Assembly (NCBI GenBank): GCA_013400975.1
Contig: WBMZ01015250.1
Location: forward strand, 1 to 64,000
DNA: 64,000 nucleotides
Origin: Atrichornis clamosus
Lineage: Eukaryota > Chordata > Aves > Passeriformes > Menuridae
Direction of reading: 5' to 3'
Below, piece by piece: positions 51,301 through 63,400 of this stretch. Position numbers and translations under genes: made by a program. A model generated the notes under the pieces. That model saw nothing but the letters and a program-made list of their open reading frames with translations, was not told the origin of the DNA and did not search any database. Each line of letters starts with the position of its first letter. Within the stretch, counting starts at the first letter, position 1.

Positions 51301-54030
51301 GATGTTTTCAAAAGGTCCCCTCTTGATTCAACTAAAATACTTACGTTAACACAAACAGAGAAGACTGAAGTAAAGTTCAGCTTTGGATTTTAATGGTATG
51401 CTGTGTTTCATTACCTGGTGTTACTTGAAAGTATTTCCAGGTGTGTTTGTAAAATGGGAATTGTTAGTGGGAAGCACTGTGTACCCATCTTTCTATTGCA
51501 TCCCTTACTGTCTCCCGTCAAGGGAGTGAAGTCATGTGCTCTAACACCACATTTGCAGTGGTGTTTTTCAGCTGAGCAGGCGGTAATAGGCAAACAGACT
51601 TGCCGACGTCAAGTAAATTTGTGATTGAGAATTGGTTTTGGGGAACAGCTGAAGGCTTTTGTATTTTTGTTTCAAGGGTCTTTTATATTTAGGTTGAGAT
51701 GAAACTCTCCATCTTTATTTTCTAAAATTTGGGGGTTTGGGGTTTTTTCCTATATGGCACAAGAGAGACAGACTTGAAACAGATTTGTGTAACAGATCAT
51801 GAGGTATCCTGCAGCTGTAAACAGACTGTTTTATTGGTTTTGGATGACATGTGTAAAAGATGGTTATGAAATGTAAATACATGTAAATTATTGCTCCACA
51901 AGTATTAACTACCAGACTATAATTTATCACTGTGTTCTGAGACTTGAGAGTTCTTTTAAATTATTATGGAATTATTGAGTTTAAGTGATAGTAAATGGTG
52001 GTTTAACTTAATATCTTGCCCTTCCAGATAAAATTATAGGATTAGCATGCAATTATTTCATTGTTGATGAAATGACTGCAGAATGTATCTCCCACACAAC
52101 TTTTTTTTCTGTTTTTTTGGAAAACTTTTTTCTACATCTATCTTCTCCAACATTTGCAGGGAGATTGCATGAGATATTGAATTTTCCTCTATGCCATCCC
52201 TCCAAAGCCATCTGTCATTATTTATAGCTTATTTTACCCTTACCAGAAAGAAACTTTTTTATACAACTTACCTTGGATTGTTCTCTTCATAGTCTTTATG
52301 CATTTTAGCTGGAAAATTTGGGTTTTTTAAAAAAGAAGAGAAAGTGAAACATGCTATTTTAGAACACTTCAGATAATTGTCTCAACAGACGCGCTTTTTA
52401 TTTCATTTTAGAGAATACAATTGAAAGTTCTGGCTCTCAGCGCCTTCAGTTGTCCCTCTACTTTTCTCAAATACTTTTGTCTAACACAAGAAATGTTTGT
52501 GTTATGACCCTGTGCTGTGGCTGCAAAGCCTACGTTAGTTTACAGTACCCCAAAAACGTAACACACGTGGTTCATTCCTGATCCACCTTGTGCTTCTACT
52601 TCATCTTTTTCTCTCATCAGATTTTCTCTGTCTGGGGAGGTGCATCGTGTGTCTATATTACAAAGTGAAGGGTTTACTTATTTAACTAGTTTTGCTGCTT
52701 GTATGTCTGATAAAGAGATATCCTGTGATCCACACAGATGAAGAAACTGAAGCAGAGGGGCAATGGCTACAAAGAGGTTTATTGCTAGAGCTTAATTTAT
52801 AGCTCAGGAAGGCCTGACTTTCTAACCTCTGCTCCAGGACTCCAGAATTTACCATAAGCTCCAATTCCATGAGTAATGCAGCATGAGCCAATCTGAGCTA
52901 AACCTTGGTCAAGGTTAGTTTTGTAAATGACTCTGATTCTTCCTCGTAGAAATACCTGCTGTAAAACACAAAATATACCAAAAAGTTCAACGCACACCGA
53001 TCCCAACACCCATTCCAAAATACTCCAGCAACTCTTTTAATATTCTGTAATTATCTGATTATGTTATACTCAGAGAATTCAGTTTATAAACACAGGCCTT
53101 TATGTAGGTTATATATATGTGTGTGTGTGTGGTTGCAAATATGTGGTTGAAATCACCCATATTGTCCTGCCCACCCCTACACATATAGCACAGGTGCAGT
53201 TCTCCCTGTAAAAGTAAAGGGAATGGTGAGGATTATACAACTTACTAACATTAGAATTGCATGCATAAGAGAGGTTGCACTGGCACAATCAATTCCGTCA
53301 AGAAAGTAATAGTTAATTTCAATCAAAACTAGAGTATGACTGTAGGCATGTGAGTGACATATTGCTTTAAGAGCTGCAGTAGAATGCCGTGATGAAAAGC
53401 AATTAGAAGATGTTTCCCAAATACACTGATTAGGCACTAAATGGGTATGAAATCTGAAATTCAAACAGGCATTCAGGAATTTGGGGAGGAAAAAATTTTC
53501 TCAATGTATTTTGTATCAGTGCACCTACTTGAAATATATTTCAAATGGAAGTATAAATAATAACCAATTATAGGAAAAGTATATTTAAAAAAAAGGGAAA
53601 TTGAAGGTATTAAAAATATACTTTAAAAATACAAATATGTTGAGAACTAAATTCTTCTTTTTCTTTTGGCTTCTCTTCAGAGGATGGATTTGGGTAGCTG
53701 TTTTCAACAGCTGATTGGGCAGTTAGGAATCATTCTGTGATCATACTTGACTCTCCTAAAAATTTTTGAAAGCTAAATTCTCTAGTAAAATCATTCTCAT
53801 CAAAAGATAATTTTAAGATTCAGAAGAATCAATTTGTTGGCTTGATATCTCTGAGCAGTGATGGCTTTCTCTACAGACAATTTAAACATTGAAACTCCAT
53901 TCCTTGCAAAGAGACAACATTACTTACCTTGCTTCTTTTTCATATAGTGTGAAATGTTCAGTGTCAATGAAACAACCAGAGACAAAACCAGGAAGGCCAA
54001 AACTCCCCAGACAGAAAAATGGCATTCCAT
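48078..54030 (-). CDS. TRAT1: TRAT1 (TRIM), T-cell receptor-associated transmembrane adaptor
   Basis: Small adaptor of the T-cell receptor complex, a disulphide-linked type III membrane protein that recruits PI3-kinase when phosphorylated. Coding exons on the minus strand: 54030-53928, 52308-52272, 50899-50838, optional 49902-49867, 49551-49493, 48359-48078. All have GT-AG borders and matching phases; the product is 180 residues, or 192 with the optional exon (human 186). A very short N-terminus with Cys3 leads into a membrane segment at about residues 7-27 (VWGVLAFLVLSLVVSLTLNI), then HYMKKKQ at the membrane face. Tyrosine motifs follow: YGNL, CYEQM (the YxxM PI3-kinase p85 site) and CYASLDHSVKGKRRKPR, then the conserved end HDDPIRLMGLI. 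The start at 54030 is the first ATG in the exon; an additional 5' exon could extend the N-terminus by a few residues, as human begins MSGISGC. Confidence 0.92.
49493..49551 (-). CDS. TRAT1: TRAT1 exon with the YxxM motif
   Basis: 59 nt, completing a glutamate codon and encoding ECCYEQMKSQPQRPVNQLQ. YEQM is the YxxM consensus for the p85 SH2 domains and is identical to human TRAT1. Leaves in phase 0 at donor GTATGT. Confidence 0.9.
49867..49902 (-). CDS. TRAT1: Candidate optional 36-nt TRAT1 exon
   Basis: Acceptor CTCTTTCTCAG and donor GTATGT bound 36 nt, encoding KEKGAYAEKYI with split codons on both sides. It is symmetric (phase 1-1), so the frame is intact with or without it. I cannot tell from homology whether it is used: human has a comparable but unrelated spacer (ISEPMD) here. 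Confidence 0.5.
50838..52308 (-). CDS. TRAT1: TRAT1 cytoplasmic exons (52308-52272 and 50899-50838)
   Basis: A 37-nt exon (KMHKDYEENNP with split flanking codons) and a 62-nt exon (FEDYHTEDYPVYGNLNQDML). The second carries the conserved YGNL tyrosine motif (human EDTPIYGNLDD). Donors GTAAGT and GTAAGC and phases 1-0/2-1 fit the neighbouring exons. Confidence 0.88.
51010..51032. repeat. (TG)n microsatellite
   Basis: TGTGTATGTGTGTGTGTGTA-like run inside a TRAT1 intron. Confidence 0.8.
53106..53132. repeat. (TA)n(TG)n microsatellite
   Basis: ATATATATGTGTGTGTGTGT run inside the TRAT1 intron between the membrane exon and the 37-nt exon. Confidence 0.85.
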
Positions 54031-54038
54031 TTCTGTAA
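53928..54038 (-). CDS. TRAT1: TRAT1 exon with start codon and membrane segment
   Basis: Acceptor CTTTCAG, eight bases of 5'UTR, then ATG at 54030-54028. It encodes MECHFSVWGV, the transmembrane helix and SHYMKKKQ, leaving in phase 1. Human TRAT1 has the same CPFFLWG-to-NISHY block. The bases before the ATG are open in frame, so initiation in an upstream exon cannot be excluded. Confidence 0.88.
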
Positions 54039-54582
54039 CTGAAAGAAAATCATTTTATAGTTTGGTTTGTCTAACAGTTTGACTGTATTCTTTGTGCTTG
54101 GTTGACTTTTGCTTTCTGTAATTGAAGCTGCTATTTTGTTGTTTACTCTGTGACAGCTATTGCTATACAAGCTAAATAATTAATATCAAAACCAGAAGCT
54201 AAATAATAAGAAAGCAAGTTCAATAAACTGTTGGCAGAAATACTGTTTCATAGGAATTCAGCCAAAGATTAGGCTATTGGTTTGCCTGTAAGATGCAGTA
54301 AAAATCAGAAATTAATAAAGAAAAAAAGTCATTTTACTGAATTGCTTTGAAATTATTTCTATAATTGTCTAAAACTTAGTATTTGCAGTAAATTCTTGGC
54401 TAAATCCTAGAGTTCATGAAAGTAGTTCTGAATTCAGTAAAAAAAAATCCTTGGAAATGTCTCTGAATAATAGCTAAGATCATAAGGTTTTAACATCCCT
54501 GCAAAAAATGACAAAAGCTGTTGATGTTTTCTTGCATTGTTTTCTTGCTATTAAAGTCACTTTTACTCGTTTTCTTACCTGA

Positions 54583-54680
54583 GAAAGCAGAGGAAGTGGT
54601 GGTAAAGGACAAACATCAGGTGGGAACCAGTGAAGCCCCTAGAATTACTGCAGAGAAAAGCCCAAACAGCCCCTGGAAAA
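54583..54680 (-). other. Possible TRAT1 5'UTR exon
   Basis: On the minus strand a strong donor CTTTCTCAG/GTAAGA lies about 540 bp upstream of the membrane exon. Spliced there, the frame upstream of the ATG at 54030 contains a TGA and no ATG, so it could only be a non-coding first exon. Its 5' end is unknown. Confidence 0.3.
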
Positions 54681-56174
54681 TCACTTGGTAAAAGGTGGGT
54701 CAACTTAATTGAGCAAAGTCTCCTTTTGCACTAAACTTGCCTTTCCTTGGAGTCCTGTGAGAAAGACAGGAAAGAACCCTATTTTTTCATGTAATTAGTT
54801 CTTTAATCAACCTTGCTCACATGAATTTTCCATCATAAGCCATGCTGAAGAAAATACCTTATTTGAAACAGTCCAGTGGCCAAAACTATCAGTGTTGCTG
54901 CAAATGGCCTGCAAAACCTTCCTTAACAGAGGAAACACTGAGACAAACACGAGTGAAAGGAGCTTGCAGCTAGATCCTTCACTTTCCCCAGAGGCACGTT
55001 GCATGTTCTCCTAGATTTGGAGTGTTTGAAATAAAGCCTGGTGCCCAAAACTATGGCACTTCTATGAGCTCCTCTAATACTGAATAAAAAAAAATGTAGC
55101 TGCAGCAGAGCAGTCAAGGGGATGGATTGGATGATACTGATCCTTAATGCACTTAGCTGTTTTTGGCATATCCGGATTCCTTCAGGAGGCTGACTTTTTT
55201 TTGTTGTTTCTTAAGTAAAGCTGAGGTAAAGGAGTACGGGAATACACACTTCCATGTTGCTGGCCAGGGGTGGGTGGCAGGCAAGGCCTTTGCTCCTTGT
55301 GAGAAGAGAGAACTTTTTTTCCTTGGTGATCAGCTCCAGGTCATTTTAAGAACTTCTTACAGCTCTTGTTCCCTTGTTATGCAACAGCTCTTTTAGTTTT
55401 GTTTCACTCCAAGCCCCAGGTGGCTTTATGATTACGAAACAAGGTAAGATAAATCTTGGTAATAAAAAAATCACAAATCACCTGGGCTTCTGGGATGCAG
55501 GTTACCTTCCTGATCAGAACTCTCTTTTAAAAGGAACAAAACAGAGCAAATAACCTGTAATTTTCTGACAGACTTTTAATTTTTTTTTTTTTTTTTGCCC
55601 ATGGTACTTCCAGTGGCCATTTATCCTTCTTTTTAAATTAAACACCCTGTTTCCTTTCCTTTGGACCGCTTGAGTTCTCCCAAAGGCACTTGAGGGTTCT
55701 CTATCACTGCAAAATACTACTTTTCATGTTGAGAGGCACTTTTTTTGCAATCAGATACAGATGTTCATGAGGAGAGACAACACCTCCATGAAGCAGCTAT
55801 ATATCATTACAATTTTTCAGGGAAGGAATTAAAAGAATGGGCTATCCTACAGTGAGAAGACACTAACTACCACGCCACATCAAGAATCGCCAGTCTTTGG
55901 AACCTGGTTCCTCTATAATTAGTCACTCAACTCTGAATCCTAGGCAACCTGTCCAAAACTTCAAGTCTGTCAAAAGCAAGGAATTTCAAGTCTCAGTGTT
56001 GTGCCTAAGCAATCAGAATCATCTTTCATTCTTGTCCAGTCTTTTTATCTTTTCTGATGTGACTGTTTTCCATTTTTCTCATGTTCATTTTGTATTTCTT
56101 TTCCTACAAACATTTTTCCTGGGAGCAAAACCAGTATTGTGGCCTATGAGAAGGGAAGCACATATAACTGTGAC
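54681..56174. other. Upstream of TRAT1, no gene seen
   Basis: AT-rich sequence with a T run at about 55577-55597. No coding segment recognised. The TRAT1 promoter may lie here but shows no clear core element. Confidence 0.4.
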
Positions 56175-56355
56175 AGAATCACCGAATCAGTGATGTTGGA
56201 GAAGTCCCCTGAGATCACCGAGTCCAGCCTATGACTGAATTCTGTATCATAGCACTGAATGCCACGTCCAGTCTTGCCCTAAACACCTCCATGGCCAGTG
56301 ACTCCACCACCTCCCTGGGCAGCCCATTCCACAAGCCACAAGTCTGTGATTCCTT
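56175..56355 (-). mobile_element. CR1 LINE 3' tail fragment, antisense (diverged subfamily)
   Basis: GAATCACCGAATCAGTGATG, GATCACCGAGTCCAGCC, AATGCCACGTCCAGTCTTG and GACTCCACCACCTCCCTGGG are in the order seen in the reverse complement of an avian CR1 3' end. Its diagnostic words differ from the other copies in this window, so it belongs to another CR1 subfamily. Confidence 0.85.
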
Positions 56356-59300
56356 AGAATAAAAAGAGTGAGCAGGTACCTAAAGTACAGTTGTGATCTA
56401 AGGTTGTTCCTTTTTCTTGATATAGAATGTTGTAATTTATCTCTCTGATTCAGGAATCTAGTTTTTAGGGAAAAACTTGTGTTTTTCCAGAGTAGAAGGA
56501 GAACTCTTAGTTTCAATTTGAATATTTTTAGCCCTTAACTGACCCGCTTTTTGATGACAAGTATTATTTTCGTGTTTCAGCTTCTGATTTAAATTGGAAT
56601 TATTACCTTGAAAATAGTCAAGACTGGATTAAACTTTCTCTTTTCAATTTTCACATTTAAATTCTATGGTATTTGTGCAATCCCACTTCTCTAGAACTTT
56701 AAAAACATCTAGGAAAAAAAAGACACGGAATTTGATTTCTAATAAAATGTACCAATGTTTTAAATCTCACAATCCACAGTTCTTTCTTAAACATGATTTA
56801 GAAAATGTCACGGGTGTGGAGAGATTAAGAAAACAACACTTAAGTTTCTTCCTAGATGAACATTACTTAGTTTATTTTTAAATTTATTTTCCACAACTCT
56901 GACTGAAACATCTGCTTGTGTTTCAGTAGAATGTATACAAACATATGTGCGACTTCAGTATCTTTTTTTTTTGTCTTTGCAATACAAGATATTTGTTTGT
57001 CAGACAACACTACTTATATTATGGAAACAACAGCAGTGTTCACTTACCCCATAAAACCATAGTAAACGCCTTGATCGGAGATGTAAGGGTGCTATTCTGA
57101 GAGTTCTTTGCCATTCTGATATCAGTTTCAAGTTAACCATATTACCCAGGTATGTTATAGGAGAAGTTTTGATTTTATATCCTAGCTTTACAGATATACA
57201 AATACCAGATATTTCCCGGGTCTTCTTGTTCTTATAGGTGTTGCCAACATGCCAATATGTTATTTACATTTATAACTGCATTATTTCAATTGTAACTACT
57301 TTGACAACAGCAGCATTAGAAGGAAAGCTGACTAACTGTGTGAAAAACAATTTGTCTCCACAGATAACTACACTGCTGTCCCTATATGTATAATAGCAGA
57401 TGCAACATCTCACAGATAAGTAGTTGTGCTAAAGACAAAAATTAGATAAGGAGACTGCAGATGGTAAGTGAGTAATAAACAGAGAAAAAAAGTCCATTAG
57501 ACTAATTATATTCCATTTTGAAATAGTATCTTTTATTCTGTTCTCTAATTTTAATTCTCATTCAACTCATCTATTCTCAAATGTAGCAAAACCAGATTAT
57601 TCTTTTTTTACATATTGTGTAGTTATTCCAAAGAAGCCATGACACAGTGTTCAGGGGGATTCTCAGCCACCAAATTGAGTACTTTAAAATATTGTGTTAT
57701 ATCTTTGAAAAAAAAAAGTCATATGGAAAAATTAGGCCCCTTGGGAACAGTATACTATGATTATAATAGGATAAGCTCAAATTCCATCAGGGTTTTCTGT
57801 GATAGTCTATCTGTGATGGGAAAACTTAAAAGTGGTAGTAGTTCGTTATAGGAAATAATACTGAAGTATTCTTAAAGTAATGTGCTCCTCTGTGAAAGGA
57901 AAAAGTTCACTATATACCCAAAGGTTTCATGAGAGCACAACCCTCGTTTTATTGTTACACGAATTTGCAATGTGTGAGTGGGGAAGTAGTATATTTAATC
58001 ATTATAAAGATGACAGTATTTTGAAAAAGTAATATCGGAATCTCTCTAGTAGTAATGATACATTCCTCTCCTGCTGTTCTTCCATTTCTATTTGAAAATC
58101 ATGTTAAAACTGGAGTAGTATCCAAGTAGAACATCTATCTTAGGTAATTTGCTTCTTTTGGATGATGTTTTTACTTTTCTGACTTTAGGGATGGGGTTAC
58201 TCACCACTGCTGAGTATATTGTACCTTCTGTTCATAGCAGTGTGACATATTCACACCACAAAATACAGGCAAACAAAACACTTTCTAAATATATAGTTAA
58301 TTGTGCTTTTCCTTTTCTTTTAAATCTATTGACAACTTTCTCCCCCAACAGAGACAAGATATGCGAATAAATAGAATTTTGATTGTTTGTTCTTAGGTTT
58401 TCTCTTTGCAGGGTTCCTTACACAGGGTCATTGGAGGGCTGTGAGGGGGAAGAAGCAAACAAAAAGCCCCATCAAACAAACAAAAGCCTCCAAAACATTC
58501 TAATCCTTCCTGGATGAACTTCTGCAATTCAATGTACTGCAATTCAAAGGAGTGGACATAAGGATGTAGTTACCTTTGGGGAGAGGGGCCAGATTTAACA
58601 ATTCATGTTAGATGTTTGTCCTCTTAACAGCACAAGAATAGGTAGCAGAAGTGCTACGTTTCATTTCTTCTTGCTCTAATGTATTTTGTTTACAGAATCC
58701 ATCACAAAGGATCTTGGGGAGATATAATTCTACCAGTTTTTTGTGCTGAAAAGGAATGTGAGGTGAGGAACGTAGATACCATCTAGCTGGACGTGCCATT
58801 GTGGTATCAACTCGCCATCCACAGCAGCAGATTAATCGCTACCAGATTTAAGGAGATGATCTGGAGCACAAAATGGTTTCTTTCCTGCAGTTTTTGTCGG
58901 CAAATTTGTCAAAGATGAGACAAAACTGTCTTTCTTCCCCGCTTCCAATTAAATGTTGATATAAATAATATTTTGTATTAATGGCCCTTAAAAAAAGAAA
59001 CTCATTAAGAGACTGATGAATGTTAAATTAGCATTAAAGATGCTTTCACCTGTGTGAGCTTTTAATACAGGATTAATTCTCTGAAAAATATTCCTTAAAC
59101 TGCAATTAATTAGCGCACAACTAATTGCTTTGTAAGATATCAACTTCATACTTCAGAAGGGAAACAGCGCATTGTAAAATAAGAAAGCCCAGAGCACAGT
59201 ATTTTCAGCACAAAACTAATGCCAATGCTTAGTCTTCATTACCAAACTTTAATTAATGAAGGTTTAATCTGTTAATAATCATTTTATGTTAGAACCCTGA

Positions 59301-62300
59301 GCAACCTTCTTGGAAGATTGCTAATCTACTGTGGCATGGTTTTACTGCTCCTACGTTTACATGTTTAAAAGATAAGGCTTACCTGTTTTTGTTGTGTCTA
59401 GGAATACTCCCCTCCCCTTTATCCAACAGGAAATCAAGTTATGTTGGCAGATGTTGGATGCTCTTTTGTTTTGGACCTGGCAGCATGAATCTATCTTTAG
59501 AGTTGCCGTCAATCTGAAATGCCTCCAGTCTTTTCTTTTTTTCAACTCCTTTCTTACAAACAGGAAATGTGGTTCAGGCTTTTACAAACCCACCAGCAAA
59601 CTCACAGTCTCCTTCAGTGTTTGCCTCCAAGAGAGAATTATAGTATTTATGTGTGCACTTGTATTTATTATCCACCTGTCTTGTCACAGAAGAACATGTA
59701 CAGGACTATTAGTTTCATTTATGTGATGCAAACTTTTGTAATATTCATACGAAACCCAGACTCTAAGTCTTCTTGGTTTTAAGGTTACGTTGAATCCAAC
59801 AAAAATTTAGAAACCTGTTAAACTAAACGACAGAGCTATTTTACCTAGGAGTGCTATGTGACTCTTTATCCCTTGAGATTTCTAAATCAAGTCTGAAAAT
59901 CCATTGCTGAGAGCCTACAGTTTAGCTACAACAGGATGCAGAGGCTTGATGAAGAAATTATAACACTGCCAGCTCTTGAAGGTCAGGTTAGAACAATGTG
60001 ATGTGATTCCTCCATTCTTTAGTCTATGAATATGGGGCCACAGTCCCGTACAGTTGTGGAAAGAAAGGGTAAATCAGCGTAAGGCTTACTGTGTGTATTT
60101 GTCTTTAAAATTTAATGAAACATGTCTGTGCTTAGGTAGAGAAGCCATTTTATTCTCAGAATCGGAGGCGCTTATTTCAGGGAAAGCTTGCACTCTGAGC
60201 ACAATCAAAGACATTTTAGGTATAGTTTGGGTTTGGGGGTTTTTCTTCAGAGCAAACGTTTTTATTTTCTGTAATGCCTAACATAGAAGTGGGAAGGGTT
60301 TCTTAAGAAAAAAAGGTGACTCACATGACCGTGTTTGTCTTTTTGGAATACATAAACTGAAATAGCCCTCAGTGCAGTCTAAGGAGCAATGTAAAACACT
60401 GCTCTTCAAGAAAGACTCTAATTTGAGAAAACATCCTCTGCAATCTATGTTTACTTGGGATGCTATTACTTTGGATTATTATTTTTATATTAACTGCCTT
60501 AGATCAATGCTTAAGAAATAATTTATTGGATTAGCATCTTATTTGAACATAAAGGAACAGATTAGTCTTGATTAATATAACATACCCTTCCATTTCAGTC
60601 CAAGGGTCATACAGACTCTTAAATATTCAGAGCTTCATCCTAATGAAGTGACTTAAGCAGGAGGGATTAATATGAAAATACTCAAAATGGTGGGAATTCT
60701 TATGGAAGGGTACTGAACTGAAAGAGAAACTGGAGAGGGTGGGAAATGTGCATCGTGACAATTAAGACAGTTGCTTAGTTTCTCAGCTAAGAGCACAAGG
60801 AGTAAATCTGAGATCTGCAGAGGACTCAGAATAAAATGCTTATGAGCCTGAACAAGAAGCTTACAAGAAATAAACTCCTTTGGAGATAATTAGGGGCATA
60901 ATGGAAAGGTGAACACTGAGAATGCAGCAGGGGATTTCTGGGTTTGTAGTCCTGCTGGTGCATTAATAAATCTGCTCTCCAAGAGCAAATCATTGCTGTA
61001 CCATATCAGCTTTGAGTGGCTGCAAAAGCAAAGTCTATTGGATTCAACATGAGCTTGGTGTGCTATTTTGGGCAACCTGCAAGAGACTGAAAGCTCTGTT
61101 AGATAGCAAGAAAATATTTGCTTCAGGCAGTAAAATCCATTGTGAGTGTAAGACTTCTTTTTTCCTTTCCTTTGTGCTACATTAAAAACCTTAGTAAGCC
61201 AGCAGTCTACTTGGAGTGCTGTTACTCAGGATAATAAAGACAAGGACAAATCATGACTATATTTAGAAAGACGGGACATAAGGTGATGCCACTTCATCCC
61301 CATCCATTGCATACAAAGACATTTTCTCCTCTTTTGCAAGTCCCCGAGCTATACATTCCTGGGTGCATATTCTGGGAAAGTATCTCTGACTGCTTAACTA
61401 CTTATGTGATCTTTGGTAAACATATCTGCTGGTATCTCCAAGATATGAGTCTGTCTCAAGTGGACATCTGACTTGGCTGGGAATAGCTCTTGCTCTTTCA
61501 GTTCTTGGAGAAGGTAAGCAGAGCCCTGTTATATACTTATGTGCACAGATGTATATGAAGGAGTAAGTCCCTGCTGAAATGGAGTCAAACAGTACATAAG
61601 TACATTTTTGTAGTGTATGCATGTTGCCAGCAAGCTGTGCTTTTCTAAGACCACAGAACACATGTTTATCTTCCTGCAGGTGAAATAAGGTGCACAGCTG
61701 ACAGCACAATCAGGCCTCAAATGCCTACTTTCTCTCGTACTACTCAAATTACAACTTTTCTTTGAAAAATCATATCATTTTCTATCTAAGTGTGGTAGTG
61801 GAAATCCCCTTGCAAAGAATGTAAGAGACACTGCTTGTAGTAGAAATCTTGAAAAGAATAAGTGTTCCTGCAAGATGTAAATAATATTTCTGTTTGAAGT
61901 GGGAACATATTTTTAATAATGAAATTTCAGGATTTGCTGGGCAAAGTAACTACAGCAGAAATGTTTTGAGTAGAGCTTATGCTGACATGGAGTCTGCTCA
62001 GGTTCTAGTCTCACAAACATATTGGAGAAGTAGAACTGTTCTTTTAAGCTTAGCATGTGGCTCTTTGCTTAGATTGCAGGTGCAGCCATGGTGCTTCTTG
62101 TGCAGTGAACACAAATGAGCAACAATGCTACAGGCGAGAGCTTGGTTTAATATAGCTGCCCGAAAGAGTGAGGCTTTTCAAGGGAGCTTCAAATGCTGCA
62201 GACAGCTCTTCTATCTCTTACAATGAATTTTCTACTTAATGATAATATTAAAAAACGAATCAGGGTCATTTGTTCATTGTAGACGAAATCCTGTCTTTAT

Positions 62301-62905
62301 TCACCACTTTACTTAAACCAGTGTTGAGCACAATGCTATCTCATTAACTGCCCCTGAAATTATGGCTCCTATTAAAAGCAGTATCATGGGTTTCCTGTGG
62401 GGAAACCACAGGGTGGTTTTTTTTCTGAATGCTACAAAACCTTATTATCAAGGACTATAAAGAGAAATTTTCTTATCTGGGTAATTCTGCACTGAAAAAT
62501 TTCCATTGAAAGCTAACACTGCACACTTGTGCAGCTTCGGGTGGGGTTTTTTGTGCTGCATGCTGTGAGAGAGCAGAGTAATCCCTGTGTACTTAGAAGA
62601 GAGAAAACAGAACAGATGCCATTTTATCCAAACCCTGCAGAAATAAAGTGTGGCTTTTCCATTGACTTCAGTAGATTTTATTTTCTGTTCAGATAGACGC
62701 TGTATCCTGAGAGAAACGTAATCTCTAGTGATTTTTCTTTCAATAGCCACAAGAAGAATGAATTTCCTATTAAAGTTCTATAATCCATTTACCTGGGTTT
62801 AGGATTTTTGTAATTCCCTTTTGACACATTTATAACAAAGAGTGTGGGCAAATACTTTCCCCTGAGCAGCCAAAGACCTGACCCTGCGACAATTCCTCAT
62901 GTGAG
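56356..62905. other. Intergenic, no gene seen
   Basis: AT-rich sequence without a recognisable gene. A splice-bounded segment on the minus strand at 59383-59513 (acceptor ATTTCAG, donor CAG/GTAAGC) could be a non-coding exon. The stretch 58975-59300 is dense in TTAATTA/TAATTAG words and may be a conserved non-coding element. Confidence 0.45.
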
Positions 62906-63400
62906 ACACCCTAGCAAAGCCAGTGGGCTCCACTCTGTGCTTGGTAGCAAGCTTACAACTCTACCAACTGACCAAAGTGCAAGAAGAATTTGTGAGCAAG
63001 AGTGTCCGTGAAATACTGAGCTTGTTCTTTTAAAAGTTATTCGGGACTTCCACGAGCACGTCCACGTGGCTCTGTTGGAGCTAGTGCAGAACACCAGTGT
63101 CGTGTATGTGACCTGAAGCCTTGTGGAGAATCACCCTGAACAGTCTAAGTCCCTTGCTAAGGCTGAGCTAACAAACCTGACTCCTGAACTGTCCTCACTG
63201 CTGAAGAGATTAAGCTGTTAACTCCTGTTCTGCAGTGTGGGCTGAGGGTTCTCGTCAGAAGCCAGACTGATGTATATGTGAATGCTTTCACCTCCCTTTG
63301 CTATGATATTGCAGGTAAAAAGCATTTGAACAACACGGATTTCTCCTCTGAAAGCCTTCCTGCGTTTTGACCCAGAGGGACACTTTCCCCCACATGACAT
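62906..63400 (+). pseudogene. Coding-like degenerate patch, parent unknown
   Basis: Translating the plus strand gives protein-like sequence that jumps frame: an open run of about 42 codons (ending ...LQLYQLTKVQEEF, then VREILSLFF and TAA), then a second frame (VIRDFHEHVHVALLELVQ, then NTSVVYVT and TGA), then SLVENHPEQSKSLAKAEL and, after more breaks, RSQTDVYVNAFTSLCYDIA. The base composition is richer in GC and CpG than its surroundings. It looks like a decayed retrocopy or exon relic. I do not recognise the parent protein, and chance cannot be excluded. Confidence 0.35.
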
